This document shows positions 24,033-34,478 of a DNA stretch of 64,000 bases, piece after piece. Where the stretch lies: contig OX578138.1 of NCBI GenBank assembly GCA_951213105.1, positions 68,504,537 to 68,568,536 of the forward strand, in the 5' to 3' direction. Within the stretch, counting starts at the first letter, position 1. Each line of letters begins with the position of its first letter. The position numbers and the translations under genes are program-made. Source of the stretch: Amaurobius ferox. Its lineage: Eukaryota > Arthropoda > Arachnida > Araneae > Amaurobiidae. Below the pieces are notes generated by a model that worked only from the letters and a program-made list of their open reading frames with translations, was not told the DNA's origin and ran no database searches.

Positions 24033-25320
24033 TAACATTTTACAACATAGTTGAAACATGTTTATGACTTTGTTCATTATGTCTGTCCGTTAGAGCAAGA
24101 TAACTGCCGTAGAAATGACTTTGTCAAAATGAAATTTTAGTATGTTGTTCATGTGGTCTGTGGGACCCATAGGAATGTAAATGAATAATATCACCCAATT
24201 AGTTTTGGATTGAACCCGGGTTGAAAACATGAAATACATTGAACCCTATGGGACCTAATTGTTCAAACATTTCTTAAGCGAATTTAAAATTCACAAATGG
24301 CTTCGAAAGTTTTAGGAAATATTCAAATTATCCCGTAAAATATATAAAAATAATTTCAGCAAAATATATTCAGTAGTTTTGTAAATAAAAATTAAAATAA
24401 TAATTACACCCTTTATATGAAGAGATCACGTGACCATTATATGAAGAGATCACGTGACCCTGTTCAAAATAAAATATGGTATCCATCTTGTATCAAAATC
24501 GTGGTTTTTAAAGTTCTTTTTAATTCATATTTAGAGTTCTATCCGTCCTAATCCCCTTAATCTTTGCTTAAATTCTGTGCATTTACATCCTGAAACAACG
24601 CAATCACAATATATTTGAGTTTAAATGATCATCAAACTTTGATTATTTCTACAACGAAGCCTAATTTTCGTTTATGGAGGATGTAAACACCAAAAGATGT
24701 AGAATGAGTTGTGTAAGAATTGCTGCTTTTTTTTAACGCAGAATTATTTTGCCCATGGAGTCTGCAATATAGCTGATATAAATGAAACAGTCATTGATTT
24801 TACAGAGAAGCAAGCGATTTTTTGATGAAGTTTTGAGCATAGAGATAAATTACTTACACCTCCATGGTTTTAAGTTTTAAATAAAATTAATTATTATGGT
24901 ATTGTGACGAATGAAATGAATGGAAAAATGTTTATGAATGAAATGCTGCTTTTATTTAAAGAGCCATCCGATTTATATTACAATGACGTCATTTGAAGAA
25001 GTTCATTTGTTTTCGATGAATTTTACAAATATTATAAATTATTGTATTATTATGATAATTTTAAAAATATTATCCAGGAATGTATCACATTTTACAGATG
25101 TTTAAACCAGGTAATTTATATTTCAATGCCATCATTTGAATAAAGTTCATTTTTTCGATGAAATTGTAAGTTTTGAAATATAACAAATTAATGTATTATT
25201 TTGAGAATTTTAAAAATATTGCCGAGGAATATATCGCCTTTTAGAGATGTTTAAATAAATGTGTATTGAAGTTGGAAAGTGCTTCATAAATAATGCTTTA
25301 TCCATGATTGATCATTCTTG
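24033..25320 (-). mobile_element. Helitron-like family E (E2), inserted in D
   Basis: Same family as the copy at 22584 but inverted. Starts after D phrase 'atgctttat' with 'taacattttacaacatag', contains 'gtctgtccgttagagc' and two 'agatcacgtgac' motifs near 24421-24458, and ends with 'gattgatcattcttg'. No ORF. Confidence 0.7.
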
Positions 25321-25680
25321 TTAGTTTTCCTTTTATATCAAACAGATTTGTGTTTATGTTAGTCGTAGTTAACTTTGAGCTTAATAATATTGTTTAGGAT
25401 TGCTACATTTATGATGTGTTATTCTACATGTTACAAATTGTGAGAGATTATTAAACTCCATGTTATATTTATAATGGTGCAGAATATTTTTATAATTAAA
25501 ATTAAATTCTCCAAAAATAAAAAAAAAGGCGCTAAGGTATCCCATCTGCGTCAGAAGGTTACACAAATAAAATAAAATTAATAAAATTAATATTAAAAAA
25601 AAAAAAAAATTAACAAATAAATGCGTAACGAAAATAATATAAATGTATGAATTAAGTGATTATGTTCTTAACCATTTTAT
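25321..25680. other. Spacer between two E copies
   Basis: AT-rich sequence of about 360 bp not found in other E copies or in D. It sits between E2 and E3, which are in the same direction, and so was either target DNA of one insertion or captured sequence. No gene. Confidence 0.4.
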
Positions 25681-26864
25681 TAACACTTTACAACATAAGT
25701 AACACTTTACAACATAGTTGAAAAGTGTTTCTGACTTTGTTCATTCTGTCTGTCTGTCTGTCTGTCTGTCCGTTAGCACGACAACTGCCGTAAAAATGAC
25801 TTTATCAAAATTAAATTTTAGTATGTTGTTCAGGCTGTCTGTGGGACCTATGGGAATATAAATGGATAATGTCACAAAATTAGTTTTGAGTTGAACCAGG
25901 GTTGATAAAATAAAATACATTGAACCCTACGGGACCTAATTTTTCAAACATTTTTAAGCGAATTTAAAATTCGCAAATTGCTTCGAAAGATTTAGGAAAT
26001 ATTCAAAGTATCACATAAAATATATAAAAAAAAATCAGAAAAATATATTCAGTAGTTTTTTAAATAAAATTAAAATAATAATTACATCCATTATATGAAA
26101 AGATCACGTGACTATTATATGAAGAAACCAAGTGACCCGCTTCAAAATAAAATATGGCATCCATCTTCTGTCAAAATTGTGATTTTTAATGTACTTTTTA
26201 ATTTATATTTGGTGTTGTATCCGTCCTAAAACCGCTTTGCTTTTGAATAATTGCTGTGCATCCGTGTTCTGAAACAACGCAATTACAATATATTTGAGTT
26301 TAAATGATCATCAAACTTTGGTTATCTCTACAACGAAGTCTAATTTTCACTTATATAGAGATTGTAAACACATCAAGCTGTAAGATGGGTTGTATAAGAA
26401 TTCCCGAAATTCTTTAACGCAAAATTATGTAGAGCTGGAGTCTGCAATATAGTTGATATGGATGAAATAGTCATTGTTTGTACATGGAGAACAGACGATT
26501 TTATAACAAACTTTTTCGGTGAAGTTTTAAGCATAGAATGAAATTACTTTTTCCTCCATGATTTTAAGTTTTTAAGTAAAATAAATTATTGTAGTATTAT
26601 GGTGAATGAAAGGGATCGAATAAATGTATATGAATGAAATTATTACTGTTTTTGCATAGAGAACCAGGCAATGTATATTTCAATGACGTTATTTGAATAA
26701 AGTTCATTTTTTTCGTTGAAGTTTTCAAATACAATAAATTATTGTAGTATTGTGATAATTTTTAAAATATTACCGCTGAATGTGTCGCAGTTTAAAGATG
26801 TTTAAATAAAATTGCATTGTAGTTTGAAAGTGTTTCATAATCAAGGCATGATTGATCCTTCTTG
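25681..26864 (-). mobile_element. Helitron-like family E (E3), inserted in D
   Basis: Third E copy in the composite. Its 3' end shows a short direct duplication ('taacactttacaacata' at 25681 and again at 25700). It has (GTCT)n at 25747-25768 and ends 'gattgatccttcttg' at 26864. The D sequence resumes immediately with 'ttagatgcattt'. Confidence 0.75.
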
Positions 26865-27109
26865 TTTAGATGCATTTGTGATAAAAAATGTTGACACATA
26901 TTAATGTATATTTGATCTAAACAATTTACGTTAAAAATTAATTGACAATTTCCATTGTCAATTTGTTTATGATTATTATTTTCACTGAAGAAACAATCTT
27001 TCACATGGTACGGAAAAGTGGCATAAGTCAGATATTTGGCCTTATCATTATTCAGTTTATTTTAAAGATAGAGATATGTGGTTTTTTTTATCTTGTTGCA
27101 TTAAAAAAA

Positions 27110-27899
27110 TCTGATGTGGGCAGCACATGACTTTCCCTGCAGACTTATATCCACGTTCTCTTTATTTCAATTAAATTTAATTCACTTTTAATTCAATTTT
27201 CGTTCTCATTTGATAATTGGATTTATTTTCAAAGGCGGCGTGGAGAAAATACGAAAAAAACTAATATATCTCGAGAACGGCTAGTCCTAGTGTAATGGGG
27301 TTGGTCTTATTCTTTTCTTCGTTAAAAATTACTTATTAAACAAGCTTTTAATGGGTATATTTGAGCATACGTAGCTTTTTAGTTTAGATTTTGCCAATTT
27401 TTGCGGACCATTCTGCAAAAAAAGGCAGGTTATTATTTTCTGAATCGCACCAAAATCTAATCAGCACCAGGGTGACCTGTAAGTGACTCATCTATTGAAT
27501 TTTGTGAAATTCAATCCATTAGTTTTTCAGCTAGAATGGATAAAAGCTTTTGCGGGCCATTTCGCAAAAAAAGGCGGGTTCTTTTATCCAGAATCGTACC
27601 CAAAACTAATCAGCACCAGACTCGCCCACAAGTGACTTACCTACAAAATTTTGTGAAATTCGGTGTATCAGTTTTTTAGTTAGAGTGGATACAAAATCTG
27701 CACAGACAGACAGACAGACACAGACACACAGACAGACAGACACACAGACACACAGAAACACACAGACGTCACGCTAAAAATAGATTTTTCGTATTCTAGA
27801 GGTCTCGAAACGTGTAGATCCGTCGGCAACTCGAGTTGCGATTTTCGGCATGATTCCAATACTTTCCCTATACATTACCATGTATTGCAGGGAAAGTAA
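27110..27899 (+). mobile_element. Helitron-like family B, complete copy inserted in D (B5)
   Basis: The best reference copy (790 bp). 5' end TCTGATGTGGGCAGC, subterminal repeat ACTTTCCCTGCAG at 27131, CAGA/CACA tract at about 27703-27760, and 3' hairpin 27869-27897 ending GTAA. The D element without it reads 'gcattaaaaataaa' (14008 and 62232). With it the sequence reads 'gcattaaaaaaa', element, 'taaaaatttt'. No target duplication beyond A/T is needed. This fits a Helitron-type insertion between A and T. Confidence 0.85.
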
Positions 27900-28105
27900 T
27901 AAAAATTTTCTGATTCACCAAATTTGTCTAAGGGGGTCGTATAAAATTTTAAATTATGTAACTGTTTGAAAATTAATGGGAGGACTATTTCATTAACGTA
28001 GTCTTATTTCCTACCTTATTTTCAATATATTCCCAAATTACATTGTCCACTTATATGCAACAGGTAAAGAATTGAAACGCATTTCAATCTTTTTCGGCAC
28101 CCTGT

Positions 28106-28124
28106 ATATATATATATATATATA

Positions 28125-28185
<61 letters not shown>
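28106..28185. repeat. (TA)n microsatellite
   Basis: About 80 bp of TA, broken once by a C, between the right end of the D element and the reverse transcriptase ORF. Confidence 0.9.
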
Positions 28186-28186
<1 letters not shown>

Positions 28187-28232
28187 CTATAAAGTGGGCG
28201 GAGGCGACTGACGTTACAACCTACTCGTTTCT

Positions 28233-29579
28233 ATGGGAAGTATTGGCCTATTTATAGTACTGTTGGGTTTCCGGGCATTCAGGGATAAAGACAAAATGAC
28301 AGATATCTCTAGTGAAATAGATTTTTATTTGTATTATCATCATTCTTGTGGACAAGATGAACGTCACACAATGAATAGACGCATACTGGAAAATGTATGG
28401 AAAATATTCGCAATTACGTATACCGATAAGGTTACATCGAATTTTACCTTTACATGTATGAAATATTACATCGATCAACTCCATATCAGTTATAATAACG
28501 AAGACATGTATGTTTTGTTGAAATCAAAACGAAGGGAAATCGAAAATAAAATAAGGGCTTTACATAAACGCATAGGTATCAACATCAATCATATTCGATA
28601 TCCGTACTTGGTATTGATACCAAAACTTCACAAAACACCTGTAAAGTTTCGACCAGTAACGGTAGCCTATAAAGCTTATACTACTACAGCAAATACGAAA
28701 CTTATTACACTTTTAAAACCTATTATGACTCAAATTATGCAAGGTGGTTCAGTAATGATTAAAAATAGTGGAGATATAATAAAGTATTTAAACAAACATC
28801 CCACAAACCTGATTTACAAGTCTTATGACTTTAAAGATCTCTTTAATAACATAGATCTGAAAGATCTATATGATATTATGATAGAAATCCATACTCAATA
28901 TCACCTACATAAATACATAGCTTTACACAAATTCAAGGCTATCTTGGATATTGTGCTTTTTGAAAATGTCTTATTCAATGGTTTGAATTATTATAGGCAA
29001 GTAAAAGGTATACCTATGGGGGGAGGCTGCTCCTCGATGTTGGCAGATCTATACCTCCATCAATATGAAAAAGGCACACATATATTAAACGAATTGCCGT
29101 ATTTCCGTTTTGTGGATGATATACTTGTGGCACATCAAAAAACCAATATTAAATTTAACTTCGACTTTTACCCTGCACAATTGGATTTAATTGAAACTCC
29201 TGCAGATTCTGCCGATGAAATTAATTACTTGGATATTATCATTCACTTCGCTGTAGATGAACCCTTGTATACGATACTTTATGATAAAAGACGACATTTC
29301 AAGATTAAAGTGAATTATATTATCAATTGGAGGTCTAATTTAAGTCAGAAAGTTTTTCGTAATATCGTAATGAATCACTTTATACGGAACGCCCGCTTGC
29401 ATACTTATAAAAAAGACCGTATAAAAAGTGATGTTATATTTATCAAGGAGGCTATCAAACAAGACTATCCCCTTGGATTCCTCAGACATATTTATAATAC
29501 CTATCATAATAAAACAGTCAACGCATTTGAAAATGATTTTGGCAAACGTTTAGTTTTGGGTTATAAATGGCAACGATAG
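28233..29579 (+). CDS. Reverse transcriptase of a retroelement (5'-truncated, ORF intact)
   Basis: A 448-codon uninterrupted frame, by far the longest in the window. It would copy RNA into DNA. Motifs in order: 'PYLVLIPKLHKTPVKFRPVT' (residues 124-143, fingers); motif A with catalytic Asp199 in 'KSYDFKDLFNNI'; 'VKGIPMGGGCSSMLADLYL' (257-275, motif B region); catalytic FVDD (Asp295-Asp296); 'EINYLDIII' (329-337, motif D/E region); 'LYDKRRHF' (349-356). The set resembles a group of stand-alone invertebrate RTs with G-I-P-M-G, F-R-[YF]-[IV]-D-D and L-Y-D-K-R. No endonuclease (APE, REL, GIY-YIG), RNase H or integrase domain is visible. The next upstream stop is at 28209 and TA repeats lie beyond it, so the N-terminus may be missing. 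An active polymerase cannot be excluded. Confidence 0.85.
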   Translation: MGSIGLFIVLLGFRAFRDKDKMTDISSEIDFYLYYHHSCGQDERHTMNRRILENVWKIFAITYTDKVTSNFTFTCMKYYIDQLHISYNNEDMYVLLKSKRREIENKIRALHKRIGININHIRYPYLVLIPKLHKTPVKFRPVTVAYKAYTTTANTKLITLLKPIMTQIMQGGSVMIKNSGDIIKYLNKHPTNLIYKSYDFKDLFNNIDLKDLYDIMIEIHTQYHLHKYIALHKFKAILDIVLFENVLFNGLNYYRQVKGIPMGGGCSSMLADLYLHQYEKGTHILNELPYFRFVDDILVAHQKTNIKFNFDFYPAQLDLIETPADSADEINYLDIIIHFAVDEPLYTILYDKRRHFKIKVNYIINWRSNLSQKVFRNIVMNHFIRNARLHTYKKDRIKSDVIFIKEAIKQDYPLGFLRHIYNTYHNKTVNAFENDFGKRLVLGYKWQR

Positions 29580-29654
29580 TGTTAGTCCTATACACTCTAC
29601 TCCCTTCTCTCTTTTGACTGAGGGATTTCAGTTGGCCGTTTTACTTTTCTTGTG

Positions 29655-30042
29655 TTGTTGTTGTTGAGACCCAGACCGTCCGACCTACCAGAAAGGTGTA
29701 AGGTAACTGTATGGACGGCCGGGAAGTGCCACCCAATTTAGACCGGAACCCAGTGGGGGAGGCATCCACAGGGACCGTACCCTCCTTCCCCTACCACCAA
29801 CCTCTCGGAAGGACTTACGGACCCACATGTTTAACGTGATCGTACTCCGCATGAACACGGCGGCATTTGTGGTAGCGTACAAATCTAGCGCGCAAACCAC
29901 GGGGATACCGCACCCGAGATGGCCAACAGCACGCGGTGTTCCGAGGTGGTCACCCACCAAGTACTAACCGCGCCCGATGCTGCTTGACTTCGGTGATCTA
30001 ACGAGAACCGGTGTATTCAGCACGGTACGGCCGTTGGCCCAC
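29655..30042 (-). mobile_element. SINE family S with 5S rRNA + tRNA-like head (copy 3)
   Basis: Read on the minus strand: a 5S rRNA-like head (30038 to 29922), then a shortened tRNA-like piece ('gcggtatccccgtggtttgc' and on, lacking the B box), then the same body as the copies at 20.1-20.6 kb ('gagtacgatcacgttaaac', 'aaggagggtacggt', 'gggttccggtctaaattggg'), and the hairpin tail with (CAA)n. The flanks TTACTTTTCTTGTG at 29641-29654 and 30043-30056 are a 14-bp target-site duplication. It inserted in the 3' flank of the RT element. Confidence 0.85.
29922..30038 (-). pseudogene. 5S rRNA-like sequence (SINE head, ~117 bp)
   Basis: Nearly full length. The minus strand starts GCCAACGGCCGTACC and passes through 'CCGGTTCTCGTTAGATCACC', the A box/IE region ('CAAGCAGCATCGGGCGCGG'), the C-box region ('GGTGGGTGACCACC') and the end 'GGAACACCGCGTGCTGTTGG'. 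The 5' and 3' ends still pair as in helix I. No T-run terminator follows; a tRNA-like segment and SINE body follow instead. So this is read as a SINE promoter head, not a working 5S gene. Confidence 0.85.
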
Positions 30043-30343
30043 TTACTTTTCTTGTGTGTTGTCACTCTGAATTCTGACTTTGTATGTATACCCTTGCTTT
30101 TACAACTTCGTAATGGAGTTCATTTGTTCCTTGTTCGGACTGTTTTGTGCGTCTTTTGCTTTGACGTTTGTACGGAGATTGGCCTCAGGTATTTTTCGGC
30201 TCCGGGAGTGTTTCCTATGGAATAAAAGTCGACTTTTAACCGGGGAACTAGGGGTCACCCCCCCCCTAGGCCTTTTCAAATTTCCCTGTTGGCTTTTCTC
30301 CACCCCCCCCCCTTTTTTTTTAGATTTCTTTGTAGAATTTTTC

Positions 30344-30523
<180 letters not shown>

Positions 30524-30528
30524 TGTTT

Positions 30529-30590
30529 TGAGACCCAGACCGTTCAACCTACCAGAAAGGTGTAAGATAACTGTTTGGACGTCCGGGAAA
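30529..30590 (-). mobile_element. SINE family S, tail-only copy
   Basis: Only the last ~57 bp of the SINE (hairpin between 'ccagaccgttc' and 'ttggacgtccgg') between TG-rich flanks. A 5'-truncated copy, as expected for target-primed reverse transcription. Confidence 0.7.
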
Positions 30591-31860
30591 ATGTTTGTGT
30601 GTGTGTGTGTAGATCTTCTTATTTCATGACCACATGCTCTGTTTCTGATACGTTTTGGATGTGATTTGAATATATATATGCATTTTCGAAATGCAAATTC
30701 CAACTTGGAAAATCATTTTTATCTATTTTATACACTACAGATTTGTGACTTTTGTTTGAAATGTCTAGAATACAGTCCAAACAAAAATACTCATATACGG
30801 ATATTAAATTAAGCGCAAAGAAACTGTAACAACCGCTCTAGAAGCATAAATTGCAGTTATCTTCTCGAGAATGTAAAACATGCTCGGTTCTTAAATCAAA
30901 ATAAACGGCAAACTGCCTCTTGAGTATCTTACACTGTTCCATCAGCAATAAAAACTCTAGCGTTGTAAATCCTGATGCGACTTCAAACGTATAGAAGTGG
31001 CTGTTTGTTTAGTTTAATGCTACCATAAATTTGGTTTTGCGTTATATGCGTATTTACTTATTGTTTGTGAAAGCAATAGAAAATGAGCAAATGGATAATC
31101 AGTTTTAAAATTGATACAGAATTTGTGTTATGGTTAATGCACATTTCAAAAACATATGTAAAATGTAATAAGACACTGTGTCAGTGGGATTTGTTATTTA
31201 TAGCTTTTTATATATAATAAACATGAAACACGATAAAAGAAGATAGACAGAATTATGAAAAAAATATCTGAATTAGTGCAAATTTTTCACTCATTAGGGC
31301 ACACAATAAGGACAAGTATGTCACGAAGGGACCTTTTTATGAAGCAACTGTGTGTACAGTTCACCTGTGTGTACAGAAGAACAGGAAAAGCAAATTAATA
31401 AATAAAACATATCATTTGCCCTTGTTCCTTACTTTGTGTACTGATTTATTTCACTTTAATTGCACTAGATGCTGCGAGTAGCTTCGTTAGTAAAAAAACT
31501 ATGGGTAAGGGCTTTGGAAACAAAATATTTATTTCCAATTTCTCTAAATATAATTTCTCTGAATTTTAATGAGTTTTAATAGGTTCCTGAGTTGTGTTGT
31601 GACTTACGATCCTGTCAACACAGGAAGTCAGGAAATACATTCCCTGCCAGCAAATACGCTTTAACGTGGTAATTATTCGATGTTAAGATCTTATTTCATT
31701 AAAGGGTCAAAACTGACTTATTTCCTAACAGATTCCTGCTGGTTTTGGTTTTCTTAGCATTTTACATTGCTTTATTTATTTTCACGTGTTATTTCATACA
31801 GTAACATTATTTCTAAAAAAATTTACTTAATCTTTTGCTTACTGGTGGGACTTCGTCAAT
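30591..31860. other. Unassigned sequence
   Basis: A (TG)n tract at 30595-30611, then AT-rich DNA. No supported gene, RNA or known repeat. Confidence 0.35.
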
Positions 31861-31996
31861 CCCAAATGAAGAACCGCTCAAAAAGACAGGTATTTGACAT
31901 ATCCTATCCCAAACATTTCGATCCCCCTTTGCAGATATTGGCGTCTATGGACGCTAATGCCCTGCAAAGGGGGTTCAACAATGAAAAGTATTTATA
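31861..31996 (+). other. Possible exon fragment containing a 51-nt near-perfect hairpin
   Basis: The frame covering 31767-32039 reads '..KNRSKRQVFDISYPKHFDPP' and 'LQILASMDANALQRGFNNEK' just before GTAAGT (31999-32004), a strong splice-donor match. R-S-K-R could be a prohormone cleavage site. No acceptor or second exon is convincing. In the same place, 31923-31934 (CCCCCTTTGCAG) is the exact inverse of 31962-31973, with an inner 9-bp stem (31937-31945 with 31950-31958) and a TATG loop. Either the exon reading or the hairpin may be the real signal; the protein is not one I recognise. Confidence 0.25.
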
Positions 31997-32004
31997 TTAT
32001 GTAA

Positions 32005-32486
32005 GTCAAAATGGTTATTTAATTATAAGCATTTCATGAGGAAGATTCTATCTTATATCATGTTGCGCGGCAACGCAATTAAATTAAATGTGTCTGGTGT
32101 TTATTACTATTATTATTTTTAATTAAATAATAAATACAAGTCATATAAAAATACAACTTACAAATAAACGGTTTGATTTTTCTTTTAATTATATTAATTG
32201 CAAACTGCGTACATCACTTTCATTTATTTTGGAAAAGAGGTTTCAAGCTTATATTGTGTTTAGCTAATAAACTCGTATATTGTAATTAGCCAATAAACTC
32301 ATTTAACCGATTATTGAAACAAGAGAAGAGTAGAACGGGTATATTTTCTAATACAATTTAAGCGCTTTTATTTAGTATATATAAACGGGATTAGGATGCT
32401 TTATTCTTCACATCTGTGTTCTTCTGTTCCATCTGCAGTAAAATGTCCTGAAATAAATGCGGCTTGCATCAACTGTGCGAGCCACA
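32005..32486. other. Unassigned sequence
   Basis: AT-rich, no gene or recognised repeat. Confidence 0.35.
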
Positions 32487-33148
32487 TTTGATGTGGGCCG
32501 CACATGACTCTCCCTATATATTCAAATTCGTTTTCTCTTTATTTATTTAATAAATCAACAAATTGAGTTTAATTATTTACACAAAATAACACGCATAGTT
32601 ATTTAAAATGACACTAAATGGACATTTTTATATCAACTTCCGTTTTCATTTGGTAACTTGACATATTCCCAAAACTGGAATAGAAAAAATGCGAAAACAA
32701 TTAAAATATCTCGAAAATGGCTAATCCTAGAGTAATGGAGTTGGTCTTATTCTTTTTTTATCGTCAAAATTACGTATAAAACAGGCATTTAATGCATTTA
32801 GACATACGTAGTCTTTTATTTTAGACATTTACTATTTTTGAGGATCATTTAGGAAAAAAAGGCAGGTTCTTTTTTTTTCTGAATCGTACCAAATCTAATC
32901 AGCACCAGGGTAAACCACAAATGACTTATCTATGAAATTTTATAACATTTGGTCAATTATTTTTGTGCTGCAGTGCATACAATCATTGAACACGTGGACA
33001 CACAGACTCACACACAGACGTCTCTAAGAATAATTGTTTCGTGTTCTAAAGGTCTCAAAACGTGTAAATACGTCGAAAACTCGAATTGCAATTTGCGGCA
33101 TGATTCCAATACTTATTCTATATATTACCATGTATTGCAGGAATGTAA
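32487..33148 (+). mobile_element. Helitron-like family B (B6)
   Basis: About 662 bp. 5' end TTTGATGTGGGCCGCAC (one change from consensus) and 3' hairpin near 33111-33146 with GTAA. The core microsatellite is reduced to a short CACA run at about 32997-33018. No ORF. Confidence 0.75.
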
Positions 33149-33507
33149 AAAGTATGTTCTTTAAGCCTAATCTCACTGAAAATTCAGTATCAAGCTATAA
33201 ATACGCATTTCCAATTGAAACAAAATAGATGAAAAACCAATTAACAATTATATATATAATTGTAATTTTTATGGAATTTGTGTAAAAGCTACAGAAATAC
33301 TTATAAAAAATTTTCTAACTCCTGCTCAAAAGGCAACGAAGTTTTAAAAGCTACGTAACGTATCAGCTAGGTTGAGTCAAGCGAATCCTAAACTAAAGTG
33401 CAGTTGCCAAACGTACACAAAGAAATTACAAATGGTTTCTTTATTTAATAGTATTCAGTTGATTGCTTAATATTTGTACGCTTATTAACACTGAGATAAA
33501 TACTTTG
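33149..33507. other. Unassigned sequence
   Basis: AT-rich spacer between a B copy and an A copy. Nothing recognised. Confidence 0.35.
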
Positions 33508-33634
33508 TTACTTTCCTTATATACATAATGTATAAGGAAAGTATTGTGACGGGGTCGAAAAATCGAATTCGAGTTCTCGACGGGAGAGCACGTTTCAAGC
33601 ATCCCTGATCACGAATTAAACATTTTTGAAGTAA

Positions 33635-33672
<38 letters not shown>

Positions 33673-34478
33673 AAAGTATATGTGTGGTGTGTGTGTGTGT
33701 GTGTATGTGTGTTAGTGCGTCTGTGGAGACGATATCTCACGAACGAATAGAGCGATTCAAATGAAATTTGGTACAAAAATCACAATCCATGAACACTGGA
33801 AGCTTATTGTTTTTAAACGTAATCGAATGTTCAGAATCCCTAAATTTTCGAGTGAAATTTTGAAAAAATTATCAAAAAATCAAAACCTTTCATAAAGTTA
33901 CGCAAATAGACATTTTTTATGTAATTTTTTCTTAGAAAACGATTGACATAAACTTTAAAACGCTAACATGAACCGTTCCCGAGATATTGCACATTTTTCA
34001 AATAAATTTATCAAAATATCCCATTAATTAAAAAAATTATTAACTGTTGAGAAACATGTTCACTTTTCATATGTAATATCATGCGATAAATTTGATGACA
34101 TCATTATCGTGGATCTAGTTCGTTCCATTCATCAGAGAAGATACTTTGAGTAATACTTTTCTATTTGAACGCCAACTGTCATTTATCTGCTATAACAATA
34201 ATTTACTTCTCCAACCATAACGTTTGGCGAGATTATGGTGACGAATTTGGTGGAATGTCGCCAACTTGTCGAATTTTCGAAATGTTGCCAAATTAACGAA
34301 AATCTCGCCAAATGGATAAAAATGACGCTAAATTAATGAAAATGACGACACATTGTCGAAAATTCAATATCTTGGAAAGAATATAAGTATCTACTATAAG
34401 AAAAACCTACTTTTTTTTCTATAAAAGTAGTAAATTCATTGCATTATATAAGCAAAATCATGTGTTGCCCACATTAGA
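33508..34478 (-). mobile_element. Helitron-like family A (A2)
   Basis: About 971 bp. 3' hairpin at 33510-33541, (GT)n at about 33639-33715, and 5' end (TCTAATGTGGGCAAC on the minus strand) at 34478. The subterminal repeat next to the 5' end is partly mutated ('tatataagcaaaat'). Shares 'tcccgagatattgcacattt' with the other A copies. Confidence 0.8.

Larger units (their letters stand above)
22353..28105 (+). mobile_element. Family D element carrying nested insertions (composite)
   Basis: The D segments are 22353-22583, 23825-24032, 26866-27109 and 27900-28104. Together they make about 890 bp, the length and order of the intact D copy at 61594-62448 (855 bp). Left end CAGTGTGCCCCAAG, right end 'ttcggcaccctgta'. 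Everything between those segments is later insertion: one E copy, then a pair of E copies with a spacer, then one B copy. No transposase is encoded. Confidence 0.85.
29580..30340 (+). mobile_element. 3' flank of the RT element, split by a SINE
   Basis: Downstream of the ORF, 29580-29654 and 30043-30330 look like one continuous 3' region once the SINE (29655-30042) is set aside. The later part is shared with 10195-10395, including 'ggaactaggggtcac' and 'cctaggcctttt'. It runs into TA repeats at 30347. Frames open here (for example 30080-30565) are by-products of simple sequence. Confidence 0.55.

Noticed and set aside
29922..30038. Functional 5S rRNA gene
   Set aside because: No T-run terminator follows, it continues into a tRNA-like segment and a SINE body, and the whole unit has a target-site duplication.
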